64,000 bases of DNA, taken from contig OY288246.1 in assembly GCA_958450325.1 (NCBI GenBank), positions 36,946,544 through 37,010,543 of the forward strand, written 5' to 3'. The translations under genes were made by a program, and so were the position numbers. The stretch is from Agrostemma githago (taxonomy: Eukaryota > Streptophyta > Magnoliopsida > Caryophyllales > Caryophyllaceae). This document shows, piece after piece, positions 25,190 through 39,239 of this stretch; positions within the stretch are counted from its first letter, which is position 1, and every line of letters starts with the position of its first letter. Under the pieces are notes generated by a model. It saw only the letters and a list, made by a program, of their open reading frames with translations. It was not told where the DNA came from and did no database searches.

Positions 25190-25417
25190 TACGGAGAGGC
25201 GTCAAATTGGACGCCGCAAAATTATAAATTTTAATTATAGAGAGGCGTCCAACAATGGACGACGCCTCAATTTGTTTTTTTTAAATATTTAAAGCAATTT
25301 ATCCCTAAAAGTGACTCAACTAAGTATTTTTAAAAAAAACAAAAGGTAAATTATTTGCAGTTACTTACCTAAAACGCCTCAAATGAGGAGACGCAATTCG
25401 ACCTTTTTCTACTAGTG
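25190..25417. repeat. CACTA right subterminal repeats and TIR
   Basis: Copies of AGAGGCGTC and GACGCCTCAA in both orientations match the motif at the left end (for example GAGGCGTCCAACAATGGACGACGCCTC near 25233-25260, written here only by its ends). The block ends in the 14-bp TIR at 25404-25417. Confidence 0.85.
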
Positions 25418-27060
25418 ATTAGGCGGAGCCGCGAAGCGGGTTCGGCTAATCCAACCCTAAACTCATTTCCGTCCCATCTTATGGTGGACTCCATCTTTGA
25501 ATGACATCCACGACAGGATTTACCAATACCCTTTTAGGGTTCCGTTTTTTGCGGGATTAGTGACATTGAATAAGGAAAAGGGTTTAGGGTTGGATTAGGC
25601 GGAGTCGCGAAGCAGGTCCGCCTAATCCAACCCTAAACCCTTTTCCGTCCCGTCTTATGATGTACCCCATCTTTGCATCACATCCACGACATACAGGGTT
25701 CACCAATACCCTCTTAGAGTTCAGTTTCTTGCGGGATTAGTGACCTTGAATAAGGAAAAGGGTTTAGGGTTGGATTAGGCGGAGCCGCGAAGCGGGTTCG
25801 GCTAATCCAACCCTAAACACTTTTCCGTCCCGTCTTATAGTGGACCCCATCTTTGAATCACATCTACGACAGGGTTCACCAATACCCTCTTAGGGTTCAG
25901 TTTCTTGCGGGATTAGTGACATTGAATAAGGAAAAGGGTTTAGGGTTGGATTAGGCGGAGCCGCGAAGCGGGTTCGCCTAATCCACCCCTAAACCCTTTT
26001 CCGTCCCGTCTTATGCTGTACCCCATCTTTGAATCACATCCACGACAGGGTTCACCAATACCCTCTTAGGGTTCCGTTTCTTGCGGGATTAGTGACCTTG
26101 AATAAGGAAAAGGGTTTAGGGTTGGATTAGGAGGAGCCGCGAAGTGGGTTCGGCTAATCCAACCCTAAACTCTTTTCCATCCCGTTTTATGGTTGACCCC
26201 ATCTTTGAATCACATCCACGACAGGATTCACCAATACCCTCTTAGGGTTCAGTTTTTTGCGGGATTAGTGACATTGAATAAGGAAAAGGGTTTAGGGTTG
26301 GATTAGGCGGAGTCGCGAAGCAGGTCCGCCTAATCCAACCCTAAACTCTTTTCCGTCCCGTCTTATGCTGTACCCCATCTTTGCATCACATCCACGACAG
26401 GGTTCACCAATACCCTCTTAGGGTTCAGTTTCTTGCGGGATTAGTGACCTTGAATAAGGAAAAGGGTTTAGGGTTGGATTAGGCGGAGCCGCGAAGCGGG
26501 TTCGCCTAGTCCACCCCTAAACCCTTTTCCGTCCCGTCTTATGGTCTACCCCATCTTTGAATCACATACACTACAGGGTTCACCAATACCCTCTTAGGGT
26601 TTAGTTTCTTGCGGGATTAGTGACTTTAAATAAGGAAAAGGGTTTAGGGTTGGATTAGGCGGAGCCGCGAAGCGGGTTCGGCTAAGCCAACCCTAAACTC
26701 ATTTCCGTCCCATCTTATGGTGGACTCCATCTTTGAATGACATCCACGACAGGATTTACCAATACCCTCTTAGGGTTCCGTTTTTTGCGGGATTAGTGAC
26801 ATTGAATAAGGAAAAGGGATTAGGGTTGGATTAGGCGGAGTCGCGAAGCGGGTCCGCCTTATCCAACCCTAAACCCTTTTCCGTCCCGTCATATGGTGTA
26901 CCCCATCTTTGAATCACATCCACGATAGGGTTACCAATACCCTCTTAGGGTTCAGTTTCTTGGGGGATTAGTGACTTTAAATAAGGAAAAGGGTTTAGGG
27001 TTGGATTAGGCGGAGCTGTGAAGCGGGTCTGCCTAATCCAACCCTAAACCCTTTTCCGTC

Positions 27061-30000
27061 CTTGAATAAGGAAAAGGGTTTAGGGTTGGATTAGCCTGAG
27101 CCGCGAAGCGGGTTCGCCTAATCCACCTCTAAACCCTTTTCCGTCCCGTCTTATGCTGTACCCTATCTTTGAATCACATCCACAACAGGGTTCACCAATA
27201 CCCTATTAGGGTTCACTTTCTTGCGGGATTAGTGACCTTGAATAAGGAAAGGGGTTTAGGGTTGGATTAGGCGGAGCCGCGAAGCGGGTTTGGATAATCC
27301 AACCCTAAACTCTTTTCCGTCCCGTCTTATGGTGTACCCCATCTTTGAAACACATACACGACAGGGTTCACCAATACTCTCTTAGGGTTCAGTTTCTTGC
27401 GGGATTAGTGACTTTAAATAAGGAAAAGGGTTTAGGTTGGATTAGGCGGAGCCGTGAAGCGGGTCCTCCTAATCCAACCCTAAACCCTATTCCGTCCTTG
27501 AATAAGGAATAGGGTTTAGGGTTGGATTAGGCGGAGCCGCGAAGCGGGTTCCCCTAATCCACCCCTAAACCCTTTTCCGTCCCGTCTTATGCTGTACCCC
27601 ATCTTTGAATCACATCCACGACAGGGTTCACCAATACCCTCTTAGGGTTCCGTTTCTTGCGGGATTAGTGACCTTGAATAAGGAAAAGGGTTTAGGGTTG
27701 GATTAGGAGGAGCCGCGAAGTGGGTTCGGCTAATCCAACCCTAAACTCTTTTCCATCCCGTTTTATGGTTGACCCCATCTTTGAATCACATCCACGACAG
27801 GATTCACCAATACCCTCTTAGGGTTCAGTTTCTTGCGGGATTAGTGACCTTGAATAAGGAAAAGGGTTTAGGGTTGGATTAGGCGGAGCCGTGAAGCGGG
27901 TTTGGCTAATCCAACCCTAAACTCTTTTCCGTCCCGTCTTATGGTGGACCCCATCTTTGAATCACATCCACGACAGGGTTCACCAATAACCTCATAGGGT
28001 TCAGTTTCTTGCGGGATTAGTGACATTGAATAAGGAAAAGGGTTTAGGGTTGGATTAGGCGGAGCCACGAAGAGGGTTCGCCTAATCCACCCCTAAACCC
28101 TTTTCCGTCTCGTCTTATACTGTACCCCGTCTTTGAATCACATCCACGACAGGGTTCACCAATACCCTCTTAGGGTTCAGTTTCTTGCGGGATTAGTGAC
28201 CTTGAATAAGGAAAAGGGTTTAGGGTTGGATTAGGCGGAGCCGCAAAGCGGGTTCGGCGAATTCAACCCTAAACTCTTTTCCGTCCCGTCTTATGGTGGA
28301 CCCCATCTTTGAATGACATCCACGACAGGGTTCACCAATACCCTCTTAGGGTTCAGTTTCTTGTGGGATTAGTGACCTTGAATAAGGAAAAGGGTTTAGG
28401 GTTGGATTAGGCGGAGCCGCGAAGCGGGTTCGGCTAATCCAACCCTAAACACTTTTCCATCCCGTCTTATGGTGGACCCCATCTTTGAATCACATCTACG
28501 ACAGGGTTCACCAATACCCTCTTAGGGTTCAGTTTCTTGCGGGATTAGTGACATTGAATAAGGAAAAGGGTTTAAGGTTGGATTAGGCGGAGCCGCGAAG
28601 CGGGTTCGCCTAATCCACCCCTAAACCCTTTTCCGTCCCGTCTTATGGTCTACCCCATCTTTGAATCACATACACGACAGGGTTCACCAATACCCTCTTA
28701 TGGTTTAGTTTCTTGCGGGATTAGTGACTTTAAATAAGGAAAAGGGTTTAGGGTTGGATTAGGCGGAGCCGCGAAGCGGGTTCGGCTAATCCAACCCTAA
28801 ACTCTTTTCCGTCCCATCTTATGGTGGACTCCATCTTTGAATGACATCCACGACAGGATTTACCAATACCCTCTTAGGGTTCCATTTTTTGCGGGATTAG
28901 TGACATTGAATAAGGAAAAGGGTTTCGGGTTGGATTAGGCGGAGTCGCGAAGCGGGTCCGCCTAATCTAACCCTAAACCCTTTTCCGTCCTGTCATATGG
29001 TGTACCCCATCTTTGAATCACATGCACGATAGGGTTACCAATACCCTTTTAGGGTTCAGTTTCTTGCGGGATTAGTGACTTTAAATAAGGAAAAGAGTTT
29101 AGGGTTGGATTAGGCGGAGCCGTGAAGCGGGTCTGCCTAATCCACCCCTAAACCCTTTTCCGTCCTTGAATAAGGAAAAGTGTTTAGGGTTGGATTAGCC
29201 TGAGCCGCGAAGCGGGTTCGCCTAATCCACCCCTAAACCCTTTTCCGTCCCGTCTTATGCTGTACCCCATCTTTGAATCACATCCACGACAGGGTTCACC
29301 AATACCCTATTAGGGTTCACTTTCTTGCGGGATTAGTGACCTTGAATAAGGAAAAGGGTTTAGGGTTGGATTGGGCGGAGCCGCGAAGCGGGTTTGGCTA
29401 ATCCAACCCTAAACTCTTTTCCGTCCCGTTTTATGGTGGACACCATCTTTGAATGACATCCACGACAGGGTTCACCAATACCCTCTTAGGGTTCAGTTTC
29501 TTGCGGGATTAGTGACTTTAAATAAGGAAAAGGGTTTAGGGTTGGATTAGGCGGAGCCGCGAAGCGGGTTCGGCTAATCCAACCCTAAACTCATTTCCGT
29601 CCCATCTTATGGTGGACTCCATCTTTGAATGACATCCACGACAGGATTTACCAATACCCTCTTAGGGTTCCGTTTTTTGCGGGATTAGTGACATTGAATA
29701 AGGAAAAGGGATTAGGGTTGGATTAGGCGGAGTCGCGAAGCGGGTCCGCCTAATCCAACCCTAAACCCTTTTCCGTCCCGTCTTACGCTGTACCCCATCT
29801 TTGCATCACATCCACGACAGGGTTCACCAATACCCTCTTAGGGTTCAGTTTCTTGCGGGATTAGTGACCTTGAATAAGGAAAAGGGTTTAGGGTTGGATT
29901 AGGCGGAGCTGTGAAGCGGGTCTGCCTAATCCAACCCTAAACCCTTTTCCGTCCTTGAATAAGGAAAAGGGTTTAGGGTTGGATTAGCCTGAGCCGCGAA

Positions 30001-32207
30001 GCGGGTTCGCCTAATCCACCTCTAAACCCTTTTCCGTCCCGTCTTATGCTGTACCCTATCTTTGAATCACATCCACAACAGGGTTCACCAATACCCTATT
30101 AGGGTTCACTTTCTTGCGGGATTAGTGACCTTGAATAAGGAAAGGGGTTTAGGGTTGGATTAGGCGGAGCCGCGAAGCGGGTTTGGATAATCCAACCCTA
30201 AACTCTTTTCCGTCCCGTCTTATGGTGTACCCCATCTTTGAAACACATACACGACAGGGTTCACCAATACTCTCTTAGGGTTCAGTTTCTTGCGGGATTA
30301 GTGACTTTAAATAAGGAAAAGGGTTTAGGTTGGATTAGGCGGAGCCGTGAAGCGGGTCCTCCTAATCCAACCCTAAACCCTATTCCGTCCTTGAATAAGG
30401 AATAGGGTTTAGGGTTGGATTAGGCGGAGCCGCGAAGCGGGTTCCCCTAATCCACCCCTAAACCCTTTTCCGTCCCGTCTTATGCTGTACCCCATCTTTG
30501 AATCACATCCACGACAGGGTTCACCAATAACCTCTTAGGGTTCAGTTTCTTGCGGGATTAGTGACCTTGAATAAGGAAAAGGGTTTAGGGTTGGATTAGG
30601 CGGAGCCGCGAAGCGGGTTTGGCTAATCCAACCCTAAACTCTTTTCCGTCCCGTCTTATGGTGGACCCCATCTTTGAATCACATCCACGACAGGGTTCAC
30701 CAATAACCTCATAGGGTTCAGTTTCTTGCGGGATTAGTGACATTGAATAAGGAAAAGGGTTTAGGGTTGGATTAGGCGGAGCCACGAAGAGGGTTCGCCT
30801 AATCCACCCCTAAACCCTTTTCCGTCTCGTCTTATACTGTACCCCGTCTTTGAATCACATCCACGACAGGGTTCACCAATACCCTCTTAGGGTTCAGTTT
30901 CTTGCGGGATTAGTGACCTTGAATAAGGAAAAGGGTTTAGGGTTGGATTAGGCGGAGCCGCAAAGCGGGTTCGGCGAATTCAACCCTAAACTCTTTTCCG
31001 TCCCGTCTTATGGTGGACCCCATCTTTGAATGACATCCACGACAGGGTTCACCAATACCCTCTTAGGGTTCAGTTTCTTGTGGGATTAGTGACCTTGAAT
31101 AAGGAAAAGGGTTTAGGGTTGGATTAGGCGGAGCCGCGAAGCGGGTTCGGCTAATCCAACCCTAAACACTTTTCCATCCCGTCTTATGGTGGACCCCATC
31201 TTTGAATCACATCTACGACAGGGTTCACCAATACCCTCTTAGGGTTCAGTTTCTTGCGGGATTAGTGACATTGAATAAGGAAAAGGGTTTAAGGTTGGAT
31301 TAGGCGGAGCCGCGAAGCGGGTTCGCCTAATCCACCCCTAAACCCTTTTCCGTCCCGTCTTATGGTCTACCCCATCTTTGAATCACATGCACGACAGGGT
31401 TCACCAATACCCTCTTATGGTTTAGTTTCTTGCGGGATTAGTGACTTTAAATAAGGAAAAGGGTTTAGGGTTGGATTAGGCGGAGCCGCGAAGCGGGTTC
31501 GGCTAATCCAACCCTAAACTCTTTTCCGTCCCATCTTATGGTGGACTCCATCTTTGAATGACATCCACGACAGGATTTACCAATACCCTCTTAGGGTTCC
31601 ATTTTTTGCGGGATTAGTGACATTGAATAAGGAAAAGGGTTTAGGGTTGGATTAGGCGGAGTCGCGAAGCGGGTCCGCCTAATCCAACCCTAAACCCTTT
31701 TCCGTCCTGTCATATGGTGTACCCCATCTTTGAATCACATGCACGATAGGGTTACCAATACCCTTTTAGGGTTCAGTTTCTTGCGGGATTAGTGACTTTA
31801 AATAAGGAAAAGAGTTTAGGGTTGGATTAGGCGGAGCCGTGAAGCGGGTCTGCCTAATCCACCCCTAAACCCTTTTCCGTCCTTGAATAAGGAAAAGTGT
31901 TTAGGTTTGGATTAGCCTGAGCCGCGAAGCGGGTTCGCCTAATCCACCCCTAAACCCTTTTCCGTCCCGTCTTATGCTGTACCCCATCTTTGAATCACAT
32001 CCACGACAAGGTTCACCAATACCCTATTAGGGTTCACTTTCTTGCGGGATTAGTGACCTTGAATAAGGAAAAGGGTTTAGGGTTGGATTGGGCGGAGCCG
32101 CGAAGCGGGTTTGGCTAATCCAACCCTAAACTCTTTTCCGTCCCGTTTTATGGTGGACACCATCTTTGAATGACATCCACGACAGGGTTCACCAATACCC
32201 TCTTAGG
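27061..32207 (+). repeat. Higher-order duplication of ~2.7-2.9 kb in block B
   Basis: Segment 27061 to about 29490 recurs from 29954 to about 32207. The offset is 2893 bp at the start (the GATTAGCCTGAGCC variant followed by CCACCTCTAAACC). It changes to 2717 bp after about 27840, because one whole 176-bp monomer is missing from the second copy. Rare shared variants such as GGACACCATC (29439 and 32156) support the alignment. Confidence 0.85.
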
Positions 32208-35200
32208 GTTCAGTTTCTTGTGGGATTAGTGACCTTGAATAAGGAAAAGGGTTTAGGGTTGGATTAGGCGGAGCCGCGAAGCGGGTTTGGATAATCCAAC
32301 CCTAAACTCTTTTCCGTCCCGTCTTATGGTGTACCCCATCTTTGAATCACATACACGACAGGATTCACCAATACTCTCTTAGGGTTCAGTTTCTTGCGGG
32401 ATTAGTGACATTGAATAAGGAAAAGGGTTTAGGGTTGGATTAGGCGGAGTCGCGAAGCAGGTCCGCCTAATCCAACCCTAAACTCTTTTCCGTCCCGTCT
32501 TATGTTGTACCCCATCTTTGAATCACATACACGACAGGGTTCACCAATACCCTCTTAGGGTTTAGTTTCTTGCGGGATTAGTGACTTTAAATAAGGAAAA
32601 GGGTTTAGGGTTGGATTAGGCGGAGCCGCGAAGCGGGTTCGGCTAATCCAACCCTAAACTCATTTCCGTCCCATCTTATGGTGGACTCCATCTTTGAATG
32701 ACTTCCACGACAGGATTTACCAATACCCTCTTAGGGTTCCGTTTTTTGCGGGATTAGTGACATTGAATAAGGAAAAGGGATTAGGGTTGGATTAGGCGGA
32801 GTCGCGAAGCGGGTCCGCCTTATCCAACCCTAAACCCTTTTCCGTCCCGTCATATGGTGTACCCCATCTTTGAATCACATGCACGATAGGGTTACCAATA
32901 CCCTCTTAGGGTTCAGTTTCTTGGGGGATTAGTGACTTTAAATAAGGAAAAGGGTTTAGGGTTGGATTAGGCGGAGCCGTGAAGCGGGTCTGCCTAATCC
33001 ACCCCTAAACCCTTTTCCGTCCTTGAATAAGGAAAAGTGTTTAGGGTTGGATTAGCCTGAGCCGCGAAGCGGGTTCGCCTAATCCACCCCTAAACCCTTT
33101 TCCGTCCCGTCTTATGCTGTACCCCATCTTTGAATCACATCCACGACAGGGTTCACCAATACCCTATTAGGGTTCACTTTCTTGCGGGATTAGTGACCTT
33201 GAATAAGGAAAGGGGTTTAGGGTTGGATTGGGCGGAGCCGCGAAGCGGGTTTGGATAATCCAACCCTCAACTCTTTTCCGTCCCGTCTTATGGTGTACCC
33301 CATCTTTGATTGACATCCACGACAGGGTTCACCAATACCCTCTTAGGGTTCAGTTTCTTGTGGGATTAGTGACCTTGAATAAGGAAAAGGGTTTAGGGTT
33401 GGATTAGGCGGAGCCGCGAAGCGGGTTTGGATAATCCAACCCTAAACTCTTTTCCGTCCCGTCTTATGGTGTACCCCATCTTTGAATCACATACACGACA
33501 GGATTCACCAATACTCTCTTAGGGTTCAGTTTCTTGCGGGATTAGTGACTTTAAACAAGGAAAAGGGTTTAGGTTGGATTAGGCGGAGCCGTGAAGCGGG
33601 TCCTCCTAATCCAACCCTAAACCCTATTCCGTCCTTGAATAAGGAAAAGGGTTTAGGGTTGGATTATGCGGAGCCGCGAAGCGGGTTCCCCTAATCCAAC
33701 CCTAAACCCTTTTACGTCCTTGAATAAGGAAAAGGGTTTAGGGTTGGATTAGGTTGAGCCGCGAAGCGGGTTAGCCTAATCCACCCCTAAACCCTTTTCC
33801 GTCCCGTCTTATGCTGTACCCCATCTTTGAATCACCTCCACGACAGGGTTCACCAATAACCTCTTAGGGTTCAGTTTCTTGCGGGATTAGTGACCTTGAA
33901 TAAGGAAAAGGGTTTAGGGTTGGATTAGGCGGAGCCGCGAAGCGGGTTTGGCTAATCCAACCCTAAACTCTTTTCCGTCCCGTCTTATGGTGGACCCCAT
34001 CTTTGAATCACATCTACGACAGGGTTCACCAATACCCTCTTAGGGTTCAGTTTCTTGCGGGATTAGTGACATTGAATAAGGAAAAGGGTTTAGGGTTGGA
34101 TTAGGCGGAGCCACGAAGCGGGTTCGCCTAATCCACCCCTAAACCCTTTTCCGTCCCGTCTTATACTGTACCACGTCTTTGAATCACATCCACGACAGGG
34201 TTCACCAATACCCTCTTAGGGTTCAGTTTCTTGCGGGATTAGTGACCTTGAATAAGGAAAAGGGTTTAGGGTTGGATTAGGCGGAGCCGCAAAGCGGGTT
34301 CGGCGAATTCAACCCTAAACTCTTTTCCGTCCCGTCTTATGGTGGACCCCATCTTTGAATGACATCCACGACAGGGTTCACCAATACCCTCTTAGGGTTC
34401 AGTTTCTTGTGGGATTAGTGACCTTGAATAAGGAAAAGGGTTTAGGGTTGGATTAGGCGGAGCCGCGAAGCGGGTTCGGCTAATCCAACCCTAAACTCTT
34501 TTCCATCCCGTCTTATGGTGGACCCCATCTTTGAATCACATCTACGACAGGGTTCACCAATACCCTCTTAGGGTTCAGTTTCTTGCGGGATTAGTGACAT
34601 TGAATAAGGAAAAGGGTTTAAGGTTGGATTAGGCGGAGCCGCGAAGCGGGTTCGCCTAATCCACCCCTAAACCCTTTTCCGTCCCGTCTTATGGTCTACC
34701 CCATCTTTGAATCACATACACGACAGGGTTCACCAATACCCTCTTATGGTTTAGTTTCTTGCGGGATTAGTGACTTTAAATAAGGAAAAGGGTTTATGGT
34801 TGGATTAGGCGGAGCCACGAAGCGGGTTCGCCTAATCCACCCCTAAACCCTTTTGCGTCCCGTTTTATACTATACCCCATCTTTGAATCACATCCACGAC
34901 AGGGTTCACCAATACCCTCTTAGGGTTCAGTTTCTTGCGGGATAGGTGACCTTGAATAAGGAAAAGGGTTTAGTGTTGGATTAGGCGGAGCCGCAAAGCG
35001 GGTTTGGCTAATTCAACCCTAAACTCTTTTCCGTCCCGTCTTATGGTGGACCCCATCTTTGAATGACATCCACGACAGGGTTCACCAATACCCTCTTAGG
35101 GTTCAGTTTCTTGTGGGTTTTGTGACCTTGAATAAGGAAAAGGGTTTAGGGTTGGATTAGGCGGAGCCGCGAAGCGGGTTTGGCTAATCCAACCCTAAAC

Positions 35201-38200
35201 TCTTTTCCATCCCGTCTTATGGTGGACCCCATCTTTGAATCACATCCACGACAGGGTTCACCAATACCCTCTTAGGGTTTAGTTTCTTGCGGGATTAGTT
35301 ACATTGAATAAGGAAAAGGGTTTAGGGTTGGATTAGGCGGAGCCGCGAAGCGGGTTTGCCAAGTCCACCCCAAAATCCTATTCCGTCCCGTCTTATGTTG
35401 TACCCCATCTTTGAATGACATCCACGACAAGGTTCACCAATACCCTCTTAGGGTTCAGTTTCTTGTGGGATTAGTGACCTTGAATAAGGAAAAGGGTTTA
35501 GGGTTGGATTAGGCGGAGCCGCGAAGCGGGTTTGGCTAATCCACCCCGAAACTCTTTTCCGTCCCGTCTTTTGGTGGACCCCATCTTTGAATCACATCCA
35601 CGACAGGGTTCACCAATACCATCTTAGGGTTCAGTTTCTTGCGGGATTAGTGACATTGAATACGGAAAAAGGTTTAGGGTTGGATTAGGCGCAGCCACGA
35701 AGCGGGTTCGCCTAATCCAACCCTAAACCCTTTTCCGTCCTTGAATAAGGAAAAGGGTTTAGGGTTGGATTAGCCTGAGCCGCGAAGCGGGTTCGCCTAA
35801 TCCACCCCTAAGCCCTTTTTCGTCCCGTCTTATGCTGTACCCCATCTTTGAATCACATCCACGACAGGGTTCACCAATACCCTCTTAGGGTTCAGTTTCT
35901 TGCGGGATTAGTGACCTTGAATAAGGAAAAGGGTTTAGGGTTGGATTTGGGGGAGCCACGAAGCGGGTTTGGCTAATCCAACCCTAAACTCTTTTCCCTC
36001 CCGTCTTATGGTGGACCCCATCTTTGAATCACATCCACGACAGGGTTCACCAATACCCTCTTAGGGTTCAGTTTCTTGCGGGATTAGTGACATTGAATAA
36101 GGAAAAGGGTTTAGGGTTGGATTAGGCGGAGCCGCGAAGCGGGTTCGCCTAATTCACCCCTAAACCCTTTTCCGTCCCGTCTTATGGTGTACCCCATATT
36201 TGAATCACATACACGACAGGGTTCACCAATACCCTCTTAGGGTTCAGTTTCTTGCGGGATTAGTGACTTTAAATAAGGAAAAGGGTTTAGGGTTGGATTA
36301 GGCGGAGCCGTGAAGCGGGTCCGCCTAATCCAACCTTAAACCCAATTCCGTCCTTGAATAAGGAAAAGGGTTTAGGGTTGGATTAGCCTGAGCCGCGAAG
36401 CGGGTTTGCCTAATCCACCCCTAAACCCTTTTCCGTCCCGTCTTATGCTGTACCCCATCTTTGAATGACATCCACGACAGGGTTCACCAATACCCTCTTA
36501 GGGTTCAGTTTCTTGTGGGATTAGTGACCTTGAATAAGGAAAAGGGTTTAGGGTTGGATTAGGCGGAGCCACGAAGCAGGTTTGGCTAATCCAACCCTAA
36601 ACACTTTTCCGTCCCGTCTTTTGGGGGACCCCATCTTTGAATCACATCCAGGACAGGGTTCACCAATACCCTCTTAGGGTTCAGTTTCTTGCGGGATTAG
36701 TGACATTGAATAAGAAAAAGGTTTTAGGGTTGGATTAGGCGGAGCCGCGAAGCGGGTTCGCCTAATTCACCCCTAAACCCTTTTCCGTCCCGTCTTATGG
36801 TGTACCCCATCTTTGAATCACATATACGACATGGTTCACCAATACCCTCTTAGGGTTCAGTTTCTTGCGGGATTAGTGACTTTAAATAAGGAAAAGGGTT
36901 TAGGGTTGGATTAGGCGGAGCCGTGAAGCGGGTCCGCCTAATCTAACCTTAAACCCTTTTCCGTCCTTGAATAAGGAAAAGGGTTTAGGGTTGGATTAGC
37001 CTGAGCCGCGAAGCGGGTTCGCCTAATCCACCCCTAAACCCTTTTCCGTCCCGTCTTATGCTGTACCCCATCCTTGAATCACATCCACGACAGGGTTCAC
37101 CAATACCCTCTTAGGGTTCAGTTTCTTGCGGGATTAGTGACCTTGAATAAGGAAAAGGGTTTAGGGTTGGATTAGGCGGAGCCGCGAAGCAGGTTTGGCT
37201 AATCCAACCCTAAACTCTTTTTCGTCCCGTCTTATGGTGGACCACTTCTTTGAATCACATCCACGACAGGGTTCACCAATACCCTCTTAGGGTTCAGTTT
37301 CTTGCGGGATTAGTGACATTGAATAAGGAAAAGGGTTTAGGGTTGGATTAGGCAGAGCCGCGAAGCGGGTTCGCCTAATCCAACCCTAAAACCTTTTCCG
37401 TCCTTGGATAAGGAAAAGGGTTTAGGGTTGGATTAGGCTGAGCCGCGAAGCGGGTTCGCCTAATCCACCCCTAAACCCTTTTCCGTCCCGTCTTATGTTG
37501 TACCACATCTTTGAATCACATCCACGACAGGGTTCACCAATACCCTCTTAGGGTTCAGTTTCTTGCGGGATTTGTGACCTTGAATAAGGAAAAGGGTTTA
37601 GGGTTATATTAGGCGGAGCCGCGAAGCGGGTTTGGCTAATCCAACCCTAAACTCTTTTCCGTCCCGTATTATGGTGGACCCCATCTTTGAATCACATCCA
37701 CGACAGGGTTCACCAATACCCTCTTAGGGTTCAGTTTCTTGCGGGATTAGTGACATTGAATAAGGAAAAGGGGTTAGGGTTGGATTAGGCGGAGCCGTGA
37801 AGCGGGTCCGCCTAATCCAACCTTAAACCCAATTCCGTCCTTGAATAAGGAAAAGGGTTTAGGGTTGGATTAGCCTGAGCCGCGAAGCGGGTTTGCCTAA
37901 TCCACCCCTAAACCCTTTTCCGTCCCGTCTTATGCTGTACCCCATCCTTGAATCACATCCACGACAGGGTTCACCAATACCCTCTTAGGGTTCAGTTTCT
38001 TGCGGGATTAGTGACCTTGAATAAGGAAAAGGGTTTAGGGTTGGATTAGGCGGAGCCGCGAAGCAGGTTTGGCTAATCCAACCCTAAACTCTTTTTCGTC
38101 CCGTCTTATGGTGGACCACTTCTTTGAATCACATCCACGACAGGGTTCACCAATACCCTCTTAGGGTTCAGTTTCTTGCGGGATTAGTGACATTGAATAA

Positions 38201-39239
38201 GGAAAAGGGTTTAGGGTTGGATTAGGCAGAGCCGCGAAGCGGGTTCGCCTAATCCAACCCTAAAACCTTTTCCGTCCTTGGATAAGGAAAAGGGTTTAGG
38301 GTTGGATTAGGCTGAGCCGCGAAGCGGGTTCGCCTAATCCACCCCTAAACCCTTTTCCGTCCCGTCTTATGTTGTACCACATCTTTGAATCACATCCACG
38401 ACGGGGTTCACCAATACCCTCTTAGGGTTCAGTTTCTTGCGGGATTAGTGACCTTGAATAAGGAAAAGGGTTTAGGGTTATATTAGGCGGAGCCGCGAAG
38501 CGGGTTTGGCTAATCCAACCCTAAACTCTTTTCCGTCCCGTCTTATGGTGGACCCCATCTTTGAATCACATCCACGACAGGGTTCACCAATACCCTCTTA
38601 GGGTTCAGTTTCTTGCGGGATTAGTGACATTGAATAAGGAAAAGGGTTTAGGGTTGGATTAGGCGGAGCCGCGAAGCGGGTTCGCCTAATTCACCCCTAA
38701 ACCCTTTTTCGTCCCGTCTTATGGTGTACCCCATCTTTGAATCACATACACGACAGGGTTCACCAATACCCTCTTAGGGTTCAGTTTCTTGCGGGATTAG
38801 TGACTTTAAATAAGGAAAAGGGTTTAGGGTTGGATTAGGCAGAGCCGTGAAGCGGGTCCGCCTAATCCAACCTTAAACCCTTTTCCGTCCTTGAATAAGG
38901 AAAAGGGTTTAGGGTTGGATTAGCCTGAGCCGCAAAGCGGGTTCGCCTAATCCACCCCTAAACCCTTTTCCGTCCCGTCTTATGCTGTACCCCATCTTTG
39001 AATCACATCCACGACAAAGTTCACCAATACCCTCTTAGGGTTCAGTTTCTTGCGGGATTAGTGACCTTGAATAAGGAAAAGGGTTTAGGGTTGGATTAGG
39101 CGGAGCCGCGAAGCGGGTTTGGCTAATCCAACCCTAAACTCTTTTCCTTCTCGTCTTATGGTGGACCCCATATTTGAATCACATCCACGACAGGGTTCAC
39201 CAATACCCTCTTAGGGTTCAGTTTCTTGTGGGATTAGTG

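Larger units (their letters stand above)
21865..25190. other. CACTA right interior: promoter side of the transposase plus unexplained cargo
   Basis: About 3.3 kb separates the transposase start from the right subterminal repeats, longer than a promoter needs. AT-rich DNA at 21880-22200 probably contains the transposase promoter. A short plus-strand exon-like segment begins ATGGAGGTCAAAGAG near 23514 and meets a GT about 65 bp on, but I do not recognise it. Two related segments (22231-22335 and 24359-24460) and the open frame at 24334-24648 are listed separately. The rest shows no domain. Captured host DNA is possible. Confidence 0.45.
13481..25417 (-). mobile_element. Complete CACTA (En/Spm) DNA transposon, 11.9 kb
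   Basis: The element starts CACTAGTAGAAAAA (13481-13494) and ends with its exact reverse complement (25404-25417). It is flanked by the 3-bp target duplication ATT (13478-13480 and 25418-25420), the hallmark of CACTA elements. Subterminal repeats flank both ends. Two genes are read on the minus strand: a TNP2-type transposase (18499-21864) and a second multi-exon gene (14213-18288). Both are free of internal stops in my models, so the element could be autonomous. It interrupts a satellite monomer exactly at GG-ATT-AGGCGG, so it is younger than the surrounding array. Confidence 0.95.

Noticed and set aside
27868..28068. 66-codon minus-strand open frame, repeated identically at 30585-30785
   Set aside because: It lies wholly inside satellite monomers and is identical only because of the ~2.7 kb higher-order duplication. 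No conserved protein is implied.
33482..33694. 70-codon plus-strand open frame
   Set aside because: Translation of satellite (NKEKGLG... repeats). It opens by chance where monomers have lost stops.
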